Positions 34,016 to 42,557 of a DNA stretch of 42,557 nt are shown piece after piece. The notes beneath the pieces were generated by a model. That model was not told the DNA's origin. It searched no databases and saw nothing but the letters and a program-made list of their open reading frames with translations. The position numbers and the translations under genes are program-made. Each line of letters starts with the position of its first letter. Positions within the stretch are counted from its first letter, which is position 1. The DNA is from JAISDD01 sp031553935 (lineage in GTDB: Bacteria; Bacillota; Syntrophomonadia; Syntrophomonadales; Syntrophomonadaceae): positions 1-42,557 of the forward strand of contig JAVBKS010000027.1 of assembly GCA_031553935.1 (NCBI GenBank). Direction: 5' to 3'.

Positions 34016-34486
34016 TTTTTCACCTTCATAATACAGATTCCTATCATTTAATAATAGATATGCATAGTATACTTAATTCATTGCCCAATTAGCAACATTA
34101 CAGATTAGCAAATAGAATTGAATTTAGGCGCGATAATTGATCCAATCAGCGCTATAAAAAGAGGTAGCTATAGTTTGAAGCGGTGAATTTATGCTGCTAA
34201 AGATATGATTATTTAGCTTTAATGAACCTAAAGTATTATAATGTTGGTGAGGTTGAAGAAGCAGGATCAATGAGCGAGGAAAAGATCTAAATTTTCTTTT
34301 TTCAGTAAAGAAATCAGCCGGAAACTTATACTATTCCTTCTTGGGTGTGATAAGCATTTTTCAAGATAACATTGGGATACAATTTTGTATTGGAAACTAG
34401 CCTAAGTTGTGCGATAGTTCACATGATAAGATATTAGACAAGCGAATTATTTTAGCCAAAAGGAAATCGCAGTTATGGAGGGCAAG
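34016..34486. other. Gene-free stretch
   Basis: About 470 AT-rich bases between the HAD gene and the beta-lactamase-family gene, which are divergent. I see only very short frames, no tRNA, no strong hairpin and no clear promoter pair. It should hold both promoters. Confidence 0.6.
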
Positions 34487-36544
34487 ATGATTAGTAAGCG
34501 ATTTTGTTCAATTTCATTAGCTTTATTACTGGTTTTTTCATTCTTAGCGGGAACGGTTTCGGCGGATTTGCCTAGTTTTGACAGCAGCACCCAAGAAAGT
34601 TCAGCGACTCTAATCGAAACGCTTATGGAGTCTGGTTCTGTAACAAGCATTCAGTACGCATTGATTGATAACGGCGAAATTGTTGTGAGCGACAAAGCGG
34701 GGATGTACAGTAAAGATGATGAAAAAGAACTTACAACAAAGGACATGTATTGTGTCGGTTCGGTTAGCAAGATGTTTACTGCCGCGGCAGCCATGAAGCT
34801 GGCCGAAGATGGAAAAATTGATCTGAGCAGGCCAATTGTGGAATATATGCCAGATTTCATTATGGATGACCCGAGATATAGATTTATCACAACCCGGATG
34901 CTTTTGAATCACTCGTCTGGTTTGCCCGGTTCAACTATGAGCAACGCCTTTCTTTTGGGGGATAATGATCAGGGCGCAACCCTTTCGCTTTTAGACAAGC
35001 TGAAGGATCAGCCGCTGCGGTTTGACCCCGGTGCTTTCTCGGTTTATTGCAACGATGGATTTACCCTTGCTCAGATACTAATCGAACGGATTTCAGGTCA
35101 GGATTTCACTGAATACCTTCGGGAATCATTTTTTGTTCCCCTCGGTATGGAACATACTACTACTTCCGCTGATGACTTTGACCTGAGCAAGCTTGTAGCA
35201 GCTTATCCATATGGGGTAAGCACCCCTCGAGAGTTGATTAATGTTATTGGCAGCGGAGGAGTATATTCTACGGCTGAGGATTTATGTAGATTTTCCCTGA
35301 CGCTGACCGGCAAAGAGATATTAAGTAAAGATTCAACCAATCAAATGATGGCAAGGGAATACTTGAATGGGATTTGGCCTAAGGACGCTCATGACAATAC
35401 GCTTAACTATGGCCTGGGTTGGGACAGTGTTGATTTGTATCCCTTTAACCAATATGGAATTACAGCCCTTTCCAAGGGTGGAGGCACGCACGCATACTTT
35501 GCGGCTCTCGTAGTTTTGCCCGAACATGGACTTGCGGCGGCTGTCCTCTCCGCTGGCGGTTCAGCCGCGAGAAACAGGTGGATTGCCAATGCGCTCCTTG
35601 AAGAGCATTTGCTTGCAAAGGGAGTTATAAGCGACAAATTCTCCGGCAAGAGTTTTGATACGAAAGTTCAGGCGATGCCTGCGGAGATGAAAGATTACAC
35701 CGGATTTTACGGCTCTTCTTTGCGAGGAGTGGTCAAAGCAGAGATAATTGATGAAGGTAAACTTCTGCTTACTTCAGCTGTTATTCCCGACAGTCCTTCC
35801 GAGGATTATTTCTACACCGGAAATGGTTGCTTCACTAACGAAGAAGGACAGATGAGGATCAGCTTCGTGAAGGAGGGGCAACTTACGTATATGAGGACGG
35901 ACACCTATTCCAACAGGCCGGAAAGAGGCGCGGTAGTCGCAGATGTCCAATATAGTGCGCAAAAGTTAGAAAGTAATACTATGGACAGCATGACAGCGGC
36001 TGCATGGGCTGAAAGAGAAGGGTTGCCGTATTTCATCGTTAATGAGAAATACAGCTCTGCTGCTTATATGAGATTCCCTGTAATAGGCATAGCGCAAATG
36101 GCTGAGTTTCCCGGTTATGTGGTTGGGATTCGTATTGAAGACCCGGTTAGTGCGAAAAGCGTCATACAAATCCCCGGAGAGGCAGGCCGAGATGTGAGTG
36201 ATATTGAGTTCATTAACGAGAATGGTACTGAATATCTACTGTTTTCAGACTACAAGGCCATTAAGATGACAGATATTCCGCAGATTTATTCCGGTTTAAA
36301 TTCAATCTGCACCATCATGCCTAATGGGAATACCCGTTGGTTCTTAACGGATACTCCGCTTGCTGGCAAAACTATCAGCGTGGACGTTCCAGAAAACGCA
36401 TCTTTCTATGTCTATGACATGGCAACAGGCGCATGCGTAATTAACAGTTACGCTTTTGGTAAAAACGAAGCTGTACTTCCGAAAAAAGCTATTATTGGAT
36501 TCGCAGGCAGTGCCGGCGCGCGGTTTGAAATTACCCTAAGATAG
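34487..36544 (+). CDS. Secreted serine hydrolase, beta-lactamase/PBP4 family
   Basis: 685 aa from the ATG at 34487 (GGAGGGCAAG just upstream). Signal peptide: MISKRF, a hydrophobic stretch (8-24) and a VSA-like cleavage site near 27. The class C beta-lactamase-like domain (about 40-380) has SxxK at S92-K95 (GSVSKM), YxN at Y187-N189 (YCN) and the third-motif region at LSKGGGTHAY (K330). The remaining ~300 residues are a beta-rich C-terminal part without a motif I recognise. The family includes D-Ala-D-Ala carboxypeptidases, esterases and peptidases as well as beta-lactamases, so resistance should not be assumed. Confidence 0.87.
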   Translation: MISKRFCSISLALLLVFSFLAGTVSADLPSFDSSTQESSATLIETLMESGSVTSIQYALIDNGEIVVSDKAGMYSKDDEKELTTKDMYCVGSVSKMFTAAAAMKLAEDGKIDLSRPIVEYMPDFIMDDPRYRFITTRMLLNHSSGLPGSTMSNAFLLGDNDQGATLSLLDKLKDQPLRFDPGAFSVYCNDGFTLAQILIERISGQDFTEYLRESFFVPLGMEHTTTSADDFDLSKLVAAYPYGVSTPRELINVIGSGGVYSTAEDLCRFSLTLTGKEILSKDSTNQMMAREYLNGIWPKDAHDNTLNYGLGWDSVDLYPFNQYGITALSKGGGTHAYFAALVVLPEHGLAAAVLSAGGSAARNRWIANALLEEHLLAKGVISDKFSGKSFDTKVQAMPAEMKDYTGFYGSSLRGVVKAEIIDEGKLLLTSAVIPDSPSEDYFYTGNGCFTNEEGQMRISFVKEGQLTYMRTDTYSNRPERGAVVADVQYSAQKLESNTMDSMTAAAWAEREGLPYFIVNEKYSSAAYMRFPVIGIAQMAEFPGYVVGIRIEDPVSAKSVIQIPGEAGRDVSDIEFINENGTEYLLFSDYKAIKMTDIPQIYSGLNSICTIMPNGNTRWFLTDTPLAGKTISVDVPENASFYVYDMATGACVINSYAFGKNEAVLPKKAIIGFAGSAGARFEITLR

Positions 36545-36618
36545 CTCTGTCTTTAACTCAAACGCAAATTCTTATGCAAAAAAACTTGCGAATTCTAATA
36601 TTTCGTAAAATAAAGGCC

Positions 36619-37071
36619 CTAATTAATTGCCTCTAATCCTTGTCTGCTGAGTTCTTCGATACTATCGCGCATATTTTGGATCAGCTCAGCGGTGTGACCT
36701 TCCCAGTCTGTAACTTCGCCTATTATACGCAATGGCGATTGTGTACGGTAAGATCTTGTGGGATTGCCCGGGAATTTCATGTCTGTAAGGTTAGGGTCGT
36801 CATCGATAGAACCAGTAGGTTCCACAATGTATATCCTGCCTCTTCCCTCACCGATTGCTAATTCCGCTCCCCATATTGCAGCGTCCATAGTTGCGGAAAG
36901 ATATACGAAATTGGCTTTCTTCCGCTCGCCGTAATTGGACGCATATCCAGGTTCAAGCAGATCACCGACTTTCAGATTTGCTTTTGTCCCGTGAAAGAGC
37001 TGCCCAGTTTCCTTTACATCTGTCCTTATTCCAATGGGGGTGAATCCTTTTTGGTGTTCATTTAAATTCAT
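36619..37071 (-). CDS. arr: Rifampin ADP-ribosyltransferase (Arr family)
   Basis: 150 aa from the ATG at 37071 (GGAG 9 nt upstream; the ATG at 37104 has no RBS). Arr enzymes transfer ADP-ribose from NAD to a hydroxyl of rifamycins. The family sequence is easy to recognise: FHGTKANLKVGDLLEPG, SNYGERKKANFVYLSATMDA, IYIVEPTGSIDDDPN and KFPGNPTRSYR. Length is that of known Arr proteins. Similar genes occur on chromosomes of many soil Firmicutes and Actinobacteria as well as on mobile elements. Here no transposase is adjacent. Activity on rifampin is inferred from the family. Confidence 0.92.
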   Translation of the reverse strand: MNLNEHQKGFTPIGIRTDVKETGQLFHGTKANLKVGDLLEPGYASNYGERKKANFVYLSATMDAAIWGAELAIGEGRGRIYIVEPTGSIDDDPNLTDMKFPGNPTRSYRTQSPLRIIGEVTDWEGHTAELIQNMRDSIEELSRQGLEAIN

Positions 37072-37250
37072 TTCCTCTATCTCCTTATAGACGGATTTAT
37101 CCATTTGACTTCTATCGCCAAACGCTCATTTGACGCCCGCTATGCTTATGGCTTTCGATGTTTGGCCATTTTTGTCCGCTTCTGATATTGATTTTCACGA
37201 GTTTTGACTGTCAGATTGGGGTACAGATCATGTTCAATCGGGCCAATTTA

Positions 37251-38030
37251 CTAGCCAAAATCAGAAACAAACAATTCGGGCTCCTTTCGAGCCATATTTT
37301 TTTTGCTAAAGTCCCTACCTGCAATCCGATATAGTAGCCCGTGAAATTTTCTAGCGTTTTGAGGGCACACTGCGATACAGGTGGTACAGGAGATACAGCG
37401 AGTTTTATCTGTCTTGCGAGGTTTATCCGTAGTTATTGCATTGGTTGGGCATAATTCTACGCAAGTACCACAGGCATTGCATTTAGAGTTGCCGGATGGC
37501 CTTATTGGAATTGAGTCTGGTTTGCGGTAGGGGAAATTGCCTTTAACGACAATACTTTCCTTTCCTGTAAACTCTGACAATGCTTTATTGCATTTTGCAG
37601 CGAAAGCCTTGATGATTTCTTGGTCTTTTTGGTCGGGGCGTCCTTCAGCCACTACTGGGAAAATGGAGTGCTGGGCAACGAATGCAGCTGCCGCCACTAT
37701 GATAAAACCGTTTGCTTTCAAAATGTCGGTCAACTCCAGCAAGGCGTCATCGTAATCACGGTTTCCATAGACGACGACAGCAACTGCCGGGGTGTTTGTT
37801 CCTTTGAATAATTTGAGCATATCGGCACAAATAGAGGGAACACGCCCAGCAAATACCGGTATGGCAAATATTGCAGGGCTGTCTTCTGCAATGTTTACAA
37901 TTTCTTTGAGAGGGTACCGCAACAGGTCATATTCCTTGCTTTCATCATATCCCAAGATTGCATTCAACTTAGAAATAATTGTCTTGGTGCTGCCTGACGC
38001 GCTAAAGTGAATTAGATTAACTGGCTTCAC
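37251..38030 (-). CDS. EFR1-type flavodoxin/ferredoxin protein
   Basis: 259 aa from the GTG at 38030 (AGGAGA 9-10 nt upstream). Upstream in-frame ATGs give an N-terminus that does not fit the flavodoxin start. The N-terminal ~170 residues are flavodoxin-like, with an FMN phosphate loop FSASGSTKT and PVFAGRVP. The C-terminal ~75 residues carry two [4Fe-4S] sites, CNACGTCVELCP and CISCTTCIAVCP. Such proteins move electrons in anaerobes, from ferredoxin or to unknown partners. No partner gene is adjacent. Confidence 0.87.
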   Translation of the reverse strand: MKPVNLIHFSASGSTKTIISKLNAILGYDESKEYDLLRYPLKEIVNIAEDSPAIFAIPVFAGRVPSICADMLKLFKGTNTPAVAVVVYGNRDYDDALLELTDILKANGFIIVAAAAFVAQHSIFPVVAEGRPDQKDQEIIKAFAAKCNKALSEFTGKESIVVKGNFPYRKPDSIPIRPSGNSKCNACGTCVELCPTNAITTDKPRKTDKTRCISCTTCIAVCPQNARKFHGLLYRIAGRDFSKKNMARKEPELFVSDFG

Positions 38031-38360
38031 GATCTTATTTTCTCCTAACATCATATTTGCTAGGCTGCCTGACATCCCTCGCGGCAGCACTTTTTATCTT
38101 CAGGCGGTGTCATCTCGCTGAGCGACCCTATCGCAATAGAAATTTTTGTTCATCATTATCCATCTAAGATAAACCATATAGTATAATCTGTCCAATCATG
38201 CTAAGGTACCATTAATTATTGAAATCAGTTAATATGAAATTAGTCGAAATTAAGCCAAATGTCCTGCTGCATGTGTCCGCTTAGTATTCTTTGCACGAGA
38301 ATGATTTATATGGCCGGCACAGCAGAGTAACTTGAGAGATATATGACAGGGGTGAAAATC

Positions 38361-39296
38361 GTGGAATTGAAATTGGACAGAATTAATAAAAGCTTTGGAG
38401 AAAATCATGTTCTTAAAGACATTTCATTTACAGCGCAAAGTGGAAAAGCCTTTGGGCTGCTAGGAAGAAACGGCTCTGGAAAGACGACGACTATTCGCGT
38501 TATCATGGACATTTTTCCAGCCGAATCGGGCACAGTGACGATAAATGGGGAGTCCAACAAAAAAACTAAGATTAAAATTGGCTATCTGCCGGAGGAAAGA
38601 GGACTTTATCCAAAGCGGCTTATCTCTGATCAAATGATTTATTTCGGAGAGTTGCGCGGCATGAAAGCTTCCAATGCAAAGGCGAGTGCGATTGCAATGC
38701 TTGAACGTCTTGAAGCCGGAGAATATTTTTATAAGAAACTCGAGACATTATCCAAAGGCAATCAGCAGAAAATACAATTAGCTATCGCGGTCATGAATAA
38801 CCCTGATGTTGTTATTTTGGACGAACCGTTTTCCGGGCTTGATCCAGTAAATGCGATTTTGCTTAAGGGTCTTGTCGAAGATATTGTCAAGCAAGGCAAA
38901 ATGGTTATATTTTCGAGCCATCAGATGAACTATGTTGAAGAATTTTGCGACGATATTTGTATAATAAACAAAGGAACTATAGTATTAGACGGTAACCTAA
39001 ATCAAATAAAACGCAGCTACCCGCGCAACAAGCTGCTTATAACAGTTGCTGACGGACTTCAGGCTAAACTTAGGGATGAACTTGAGAGTGAACCCGCATT
39101 AAAGCCCTATTACAGCAAAGTTGAACAAAGCGGGGAAGATCTGGTGGTTACGCTAAAAAGGCCGGAATATAAACAGCAATTTTTCTCCAGCGTTCTTCTG
39201 CAAAAATATGAAGTCGAATGCTTTAAGATAGTTGAACCTTCACTTGAGCAAATATTTATTGAAAAGGCAGGTGACTCGAATGAAGCAGTTTCTTAA
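38361..39296 (+). CDS. ABC transporter ATP-binding protein (NatA-like)
   Basis: 311 aa. The GTG at 38361 has AGGGGTGA 5 nt upstream; an ATG at 38343 is possible but has no good RBS. Walker A is LLGRNGSGKTTT, the signature is LSKGNQQK, Walker B is VVILDEPFSGLDP and the switch His lies in FSSHQM. A ~80-residue C-terminal extension is of the DUF4162 type found in NatA and drug exporters. It overlaps the permease gene by 17 bp, so the two are coupled. Confidence 0.92.
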   Translation: MELKLDRINKSFGENHVLKDISFTAQSGKAFGLLGRNGSGKTTTIRVIMDIFPAESGTVTINGESNKKTKIKIGYLPEERGLYPKRLISDQMIYFGELRGMKASNAKASAIAMLERLEAGEYFYKKLETLSKGNQQKIQLAIAVMNNPDVVILDEPFSGLDPVNAILLKGLVEDIVKQGKMVIFSSHQMNYVEEFCDDICIINKGTIVLDGNLNQIKRSYPRNKLLITVADGLQAKLRDELESEPALKPYYSKVEQSGEDLVVTLKRPEYKQQFFSSVLLQKYEVECFKIVEPSLEQIFIEKAGDSNEAVS

Positions 39297-40518
39297 TGTT
39301 TTAAAATTCGAGTATCTTACGATCTGTAAAAATAAATCCTTTATGGTGTCAACCACCTTACTCTTGCTCATAATAGTTATTATTAGCTGTGTTCCTACGG
39401 TTGCCAGTGTTTTCGGCAATGTTTTCAGCGGCGGAGATGATTCCGGCGAAGTAAAAACTGCCTACATAAATGATGTAGACGGAGTCTACACGAACGAACT
39501 TCTGGCAGAGAGCCTTGCCACCTATAACTGGCAAAGAGGTGAAATCACTGATGAAGTTAAAGCGAAAGTTGAAACCGGAGAGTACCAGTTTGCACTTCGT
39601 GTAGAGGGCATTAATTATACTCTGTATCTTGGAACGAGCGATTCTTCTTCAAGCAGATTAGAAAAAAGCATCAGCGCCATGATTCAAGACAAGGTTGAGA
39701 CAACTGTACTCGGAGATTTTGGGCTCTCTCTTCGGGATATCCAATCTTACAAAAACATTGAATTGCACAGCGAAGTTGTAGTGCTGGGCAAGAACTTTCA
39801 GTATACATTTGTATATGCTTATGTTTTGCTGATGCTTTTATACATGACAATTTTAATGTACGGGCAATTCGTTATTACTTCAGTTGCGACCGAGAAATCG
39901 ACAAAAACAATGGAGCTTTTGATAACTTCCGTCAAACCGACTATTCTGATGTTCGGGAAAGTAATCGGCATTGGTTTGGCCGGGCTAACCCAATTTCTTC
40001 TCATCTTAATTGTCGGCGGAGTTGGGTTGAGCCTTAATCTAAGCAGTTGGATTGGATTTTCTGATGACATAGGGCAGATAATATCGTTTGCACTGTCGTC
40101 GAATCTTTTTGTGTTCGCTATCATTTTCTTCTTGCTTGGATTCTTTCAATATGCATTTGTGTATGCTGCTTTCGGATCGACAATATCGCGGCTCGAGGAG
40201 GCAAGCTCTGTGACAGTGTTCCCGATGTTTTTATTTATTGCTGCGTTTATGGTGTCGATGTTCGGCATGTCATCCGGCGCTTCTGCGGGCTATATGACCG
40301 TTCTATCCTATGTTCCGTTCTTTTCGCCGCTTGTTATGTTCATGCGCATGTGTGTAACTGAGGTTGTTTGGTTTGAGGTTGCGGTTGCTATAGTGATCAA
40401 CCTCACTGCACTTGTTGCCACTGGCATTCTCGGTGGGCGCATATATAAGATCGGCGTTATGATGTATGGTAATCCGCCAAATTTCAGAACAATTATGAAG
40501 TATATGATAAAAGGATAG
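39280..40518 (+). CDS. ABC-2 type permease (NatB-like)
   Basis: 412 aa from the ATG at 39280, inside the end of the ATPase gene. One TM near the N-terminus (about 23-45) is followed by a ~130-residue extracellular domain (FGNVFSGGDDSGEVKTAYIN and on). Five or so TMs follow in the C-terminal half, including the FVITSVATEKSTKTMELL amphipathic coupling segment. This is the NatB/YhaP layout of exporters for Na+ or drugs. Substrate unknown. A repeat with a terminator hairpin follows. Confidence 0.92.
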   Translation: MKQFLNVLKFEYLTICKNKSFMVSTTLLLLIIVIISCVPTVASVFGNVFSGGDDSGEVKTAYINDVDGVYTNELLAESLATYNWQRGEITDEVKAKVETGEYQFALRVEGINYTLYLGTSDSSSSRLEKSISAMIQDKVETTVLGDFGLSLRDIQSYKNIELHSEVVVLGKNFQYTFVYAYVLLMLLYMTILMYGQFVITSVATEKSTKTMELLITSVKPTILMFGKVIGIGLAGLTQFLLILIVGGVGLSLNLSSWIGFSDDIGQIISFALSSNLFVFAIIFFLLGFFQYAFVYAAFGSTISRLEEASSVTVFPMFLFIAAFMVSMFGMSSGASAGYMTVLSYVPFFSPLVMFMRMCVTEVVWFEVAVAIVINLTALVATGILGGRIYKIGVMMYGNPPNFRTIMKYMIKG

Positions 40519-40535
40519 CTTAAATAGCAGCTTGG

Positions 40536-40676
40536 ATAAATTGAAACCTTGGTGAGCTATTGGTGAAATAAAGATGAGCCTCCGCAACGCGGAGGCTTGG
40601 TTGTTTTTAAGCCTAAGTCAGTCTGGTGAGGCGATCAGCCTCTTAAGGGTGAGAAGAATTATCTGCCGGTATTATC
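40536..40676 (+). repeat. 140-bp direct repeat, left copy
   Basis: Matches 42190-42329 with few mismatches, from ATAAATTGAA(A/G)CCTTGG to ATTATCTGCCGGT(A/T)TTATC. It contains a terminator-like hairpin. Its end reaches the stop of the DUF4143 frame. Confidence 0.85.
40578..40608 (+). terminator. Terminator-like hairpin in the left repeat
   Basis: GCCTCCGC (40578-40585) and GCGGAGGC (40589-40596) pair around AAC, then TTGGTTGTTTTT. It lies 60 bp after the permease stop and probably ends that operon. Confidence 0.7.
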
Positions 40677-41876
40677 GAACTTCCAACAAAAAATCGACCA
40701 GGTTGACATTGCGAATACCATCATAATCGCTTATAGGAGTCCGGTCCATCGTGAGGATCACCTTTTCATAATGATCGGGAATGCTGCGCAAGGGCTTTAA
40801 CTCTCGTTCCCTGGTTTCTTCGGACAGCATGGTAGCAGTTACTTGGAAATACACGATTTTATCCGGCTTAGTAGCTATGAAATCGACTTCTAAAGCCCCC
40901 AACTTACCAATCGACACCTCATATCTCCGCCGCAAAAGTTCAAAATAAACTATGTTCTCCAACGTAAAACCATAATCCTGACCGCGCATACCAACTAATT
41001 CGCCTCGGATTCCAGTATCTACAATATAAAATTTTTCTTGGGTTTTCAGATGATGTTTGCCTTTTATATCATAACGCCGGGCGCGGTACAGAATAAAAGC
41101 ATTTTCTAAGGCTCGCAGGTAATTATCAATCGTTTCGCTGTTTGTTTTGCGTCCGGCACTGGTTAGGTAATCGCTGATTTTTTTTGAGGATATGGGATTG
41201 CCTATATTGGCTGCCATAAAACGCACTACGCTTTCTAAAAGTGCTGGATCGCGGACTAGGTTTCGCTGCAGCACATCTTTCATGATAATGGTGTTATAGA
41301 TTCCGCTTAGGAATGGCTTAATCACTTCTTTGTGTTCACGTATTTCAGTAATACCAGGAAAGCTGCCGTATTCAATATATTGATTGAAATAGCCCAGGAT
41401 ATCTCCGCTGGTCTGAAATTCATTGAAGTCCAAATACTCTTTAAAAGACAAAGGCAGCATCTTGATCTCAATATAACGGCCAGAGAGCAGGGTGGATAAT
41501 TCCGAGGCCAATAAATATGCATTTGAACCAGTCAGATATAGATCCGTGTCGCTATCTAAACGCAGCGAGTTTACGGCTTTTTCCCAACCTTCTATCTGCT
41601 GCACTTCATCTAATAAGATATAGGTTTTACGGCCTTTTTGCAGTCGTTTTTGTATGTAGTCATGCAGCTGTTTATAGGTTTTAATCTCATCAAATTCCAG
41701 AGATTCAAAATTCATATAGAAGATCGCTTCAGGGGCAACGCCGTCAGCCAATAGATATTCAGCTAACAAATCCAGCAAAGAGGATTTGCCACAGCGCCTT
41801 ACCCCTGTTATTACTTAATCAAAGACTTGTCCCGCAAAGCAATCAATTGGTTTAGATATAAGTCTCGTCTTTTCAT
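40672..41876 (-). pseudogene. DUF4143-type AAA ATPase, frameshifted
   Basis: The long frame (41778-40672, 368 aa) begins after the Walker A site. It has YILLDEVQQIEGWEKAV as Walker B, LTGSNAYLLASEL as sensor 1, and the C-terminal DUF4143 domain (IVDTGIRGELVGMRG and on). The missing start lies just upstream in another frame: ATG at 41876 with GAGGTGA, MKRRDLYLNQLIALRDKSLI, then stop codons. One extra base near 41814 would restore ITGVRRCGKSS (Walker A). So a single base is lost, or it is a sequencing error. These ATPases are common, often mobile-linked, and of unclear role. Confidence 0.8.
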
Positions 41877-41988
41877 GCAATCACCTCGTAATTAAATTAT
41901 ACCCTAAAGAACTTAAGAAAATAACTAATTTTTAGGTTATAATTTAAAAACCATATAATGAGTAGCCATAAACCAGATACCACTTAAA

Positions 41989-42193
41989 GGGGCTGTCTCA
42001 TAGATCCCATCGCCCACCATGCAGATTGGTTCCCCTTCATTTTGATACTGATTGTTGTTCCTTTGGTTCTACTGCGCAGGAGGCCTTGGCCCAGGTGCTC
42101 ATTGCCCAGAAATTGTGGTTAGAAGCAGCTAAAGCTAGCCAGAGTGAAATTCCTGAACCTCAGTACCGTCCTGTGATTTATCGAATCGAATAA
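41989..42193 (+). mobile_element. Possible insertion-sequence remnant with orphan C-terminal frame
   Basis: GGGGCTGTCTCA (41989-42000) resembles the terminal inverted repeats of IS1182-like elements. A frame open from 42026 to a stop at 42191-42193 codes for 55 residues (FDTDCCSFGSTAQEALAQ, later EPQYRPVIYRIE). It has no start or RBS and ends at the border of the right repeat. It looks like the tail of a lost gene, which I do not recognise. No matching opposite end was found. Confidence 0.35.
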
Positions 42194-42329
42194 ATTGAAG
42201 CCTTGGTGAGCTATTGGTGAAATAAAGATGAGCCTTCGCAACGCGGAGGCTTGGTTGTTTTTGGCCTAAGTTAGTCTGGTGAGGCGTTCAGCCGCTTAAG
42301 GGTGAGAAGAATTATCTGCCGGTTTTATC
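42190..42329 (+). repeat. 140-bp direct repeat, right copy
   Basis: Second copy of 40536-40676, about 1.65 kb to the right in the same orientation. The hairpin is imperfect (GCCTTCGCAACGCGGAGGC) but keeps TTGGTTGTTTTT. The two copies frame the DUF4143 pseudogene and the remnant at 41989-42193. Confidence 0.85.
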
Positions 42330-42424
42330 CTAAATTCCGCACTTTATTATGATATACAAGAAAAGTAAAGCAACAGAGTAAGAAATAATCAGTTGTAGAC
42401 AAAGTAGTCAGTCGCAAAAAAAGG

Positions 42425-42465
42425 TTGACTTTTCCATTGTGTATATCATATAATAAGATATACAC
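42425..42465 (+). promoter_or_regulatory. Promoter with perfect operator-like dyad
   Basis: TTGACT (42425-42430) and TATAAT (42449-42454) are spaced by 18 bp. The -10 box sits in the 9-bp centre of a perfect inverted repeat, GTGTATATC (42439-42447) and GATATACAC (42457-42465). A partial copy, GATATACA, lies at 42353-42360. A repressor bound here would block RNA polymerase. The regulator is unknown. Confidence 0.65.
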
Positions 42466-42482
42466 AGAAAGGGGGCATTCTT

Positions 42483-42557
42483 ATGAAAGCCAAACATAAG
42501 ATAGTTCATAACCCTGTCCCGCTACCGTCTTCTAATGTCAGCATTACTAAAAGTGGA
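42483..42557 (+). CDS. 5' end of a gene cut by the window edge
   Basis: ATG at 42483 with AAAGGGGG 9 nt upstream and the dyad-bearing promoter before it. The 25 codons seen start MKAKHKIVHNPVPLP. Too short to assign. Confidence 0.55.
   Translation, partial: MKAKHKIVHNPVPLPSSNVSITKSG

Noticed and set aside
34222..34290. 22-codon open frame in the gap before the beta-lactamase-family gene
   Set aside because: No ribosome binding site and no features; too short to support.
34487..36544. Calling the serine hydrolase a true beta-lactamase
   Set aside because: SxxK and YxN are shared by carboxypeptidases and esterases. The large extra C-terminal part argues against a plain class C beta-lactamase.
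1..42557. CRISPR array, prophage or complete insertion sequence
   Set aside because: No regularly spaced short repeats, no phage structural genes and no intact transposase were seen on either strand.

Overview
The window looks like a chromosomal segment of a low-GC, endospore-forming Firmicute (Clostridia or Negativicutes type). The signs are a sporulation sigma factor SigH, a T-box leader in front of cysS, the order cysS-mrnC-thyX-rlmB-sigH, strong AGGAGG ribosome binding sites and FAD-dependent ThyX. The genus cannot be fixed from the sequence alone.

Layout. 1-1260: gene-free repeat region with two direct ~380-bp copies, a diverged inverted copy at the left edge and a 90-bp hairpin element. 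1262-9885: housekeeping block with degV, an SDR, a small DUF896 protein, gltX, T-box + cysS, mrnC, thyX, rlmB and sigH. 10343-28444: an 18-kb acyl-CoA catabolism cluster. It holds an HSD10-like 3-hydroxyacyl-CoA dehydrogenase, a TetR regulator, enoyl-CoA hydratase, a 4-hydroxybutyrate-type CoA-transferase, three acyl-CoA dehydrogenases, four thiolases (one with lost catalytic residues), a second SDR and two alpha-methylacyl-CoA-racemase-like CaiB/BaiF proteins. 28525-34015: tRNA-Thr, a CGGC protein, a sensor-like protein without a kinase domain, a response regulator, a convergent histidine kinase, two small DUF proteins and a HAD phosphatase. 34487-42557: accessory-looking part with a secreted serine beta-lactamase-family protein, an Arr-type rifampin ADP-ribosyltransferase, a flavodoxin/ferredoxin protein, a NatAB-like ABC exporter, a frameshifted DUF4143 ATPase between ~140-bp direct repeats, and the first 25 codons of a gene behind a promoter with a perfect dyad.

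How the genes fit together. The central cluster has every core beta-oxidation step (dehydrogenation, hydration, NAD-dependent oxidation, thiolysis), a CoA-transferase that could activate the acid, and two racemase-like proteins with the His/Asp/Glu set used on 2-methyl-branched acyl-CoAs. No ETF genes or acyl-CoA ligase lie in the window. A recurring motif around ATACATGTG sits in several promoters of the cluster, including the one beside tetR, so a TetR-controlled regulon is the simplest model. I infer that the substrate is a fatty or methyl-branched acid; the sequence does not name it.

The strongest items for a second look are the shared operator/promoter motif, the thiolase with Cys-to-Tyr and His-to-Asp changes, the duplicated C-terminal module of CysRS, the kinase-less sensor protein next to a regulator/kinase pair, and the repeat-flanked frameshifted ATPase.
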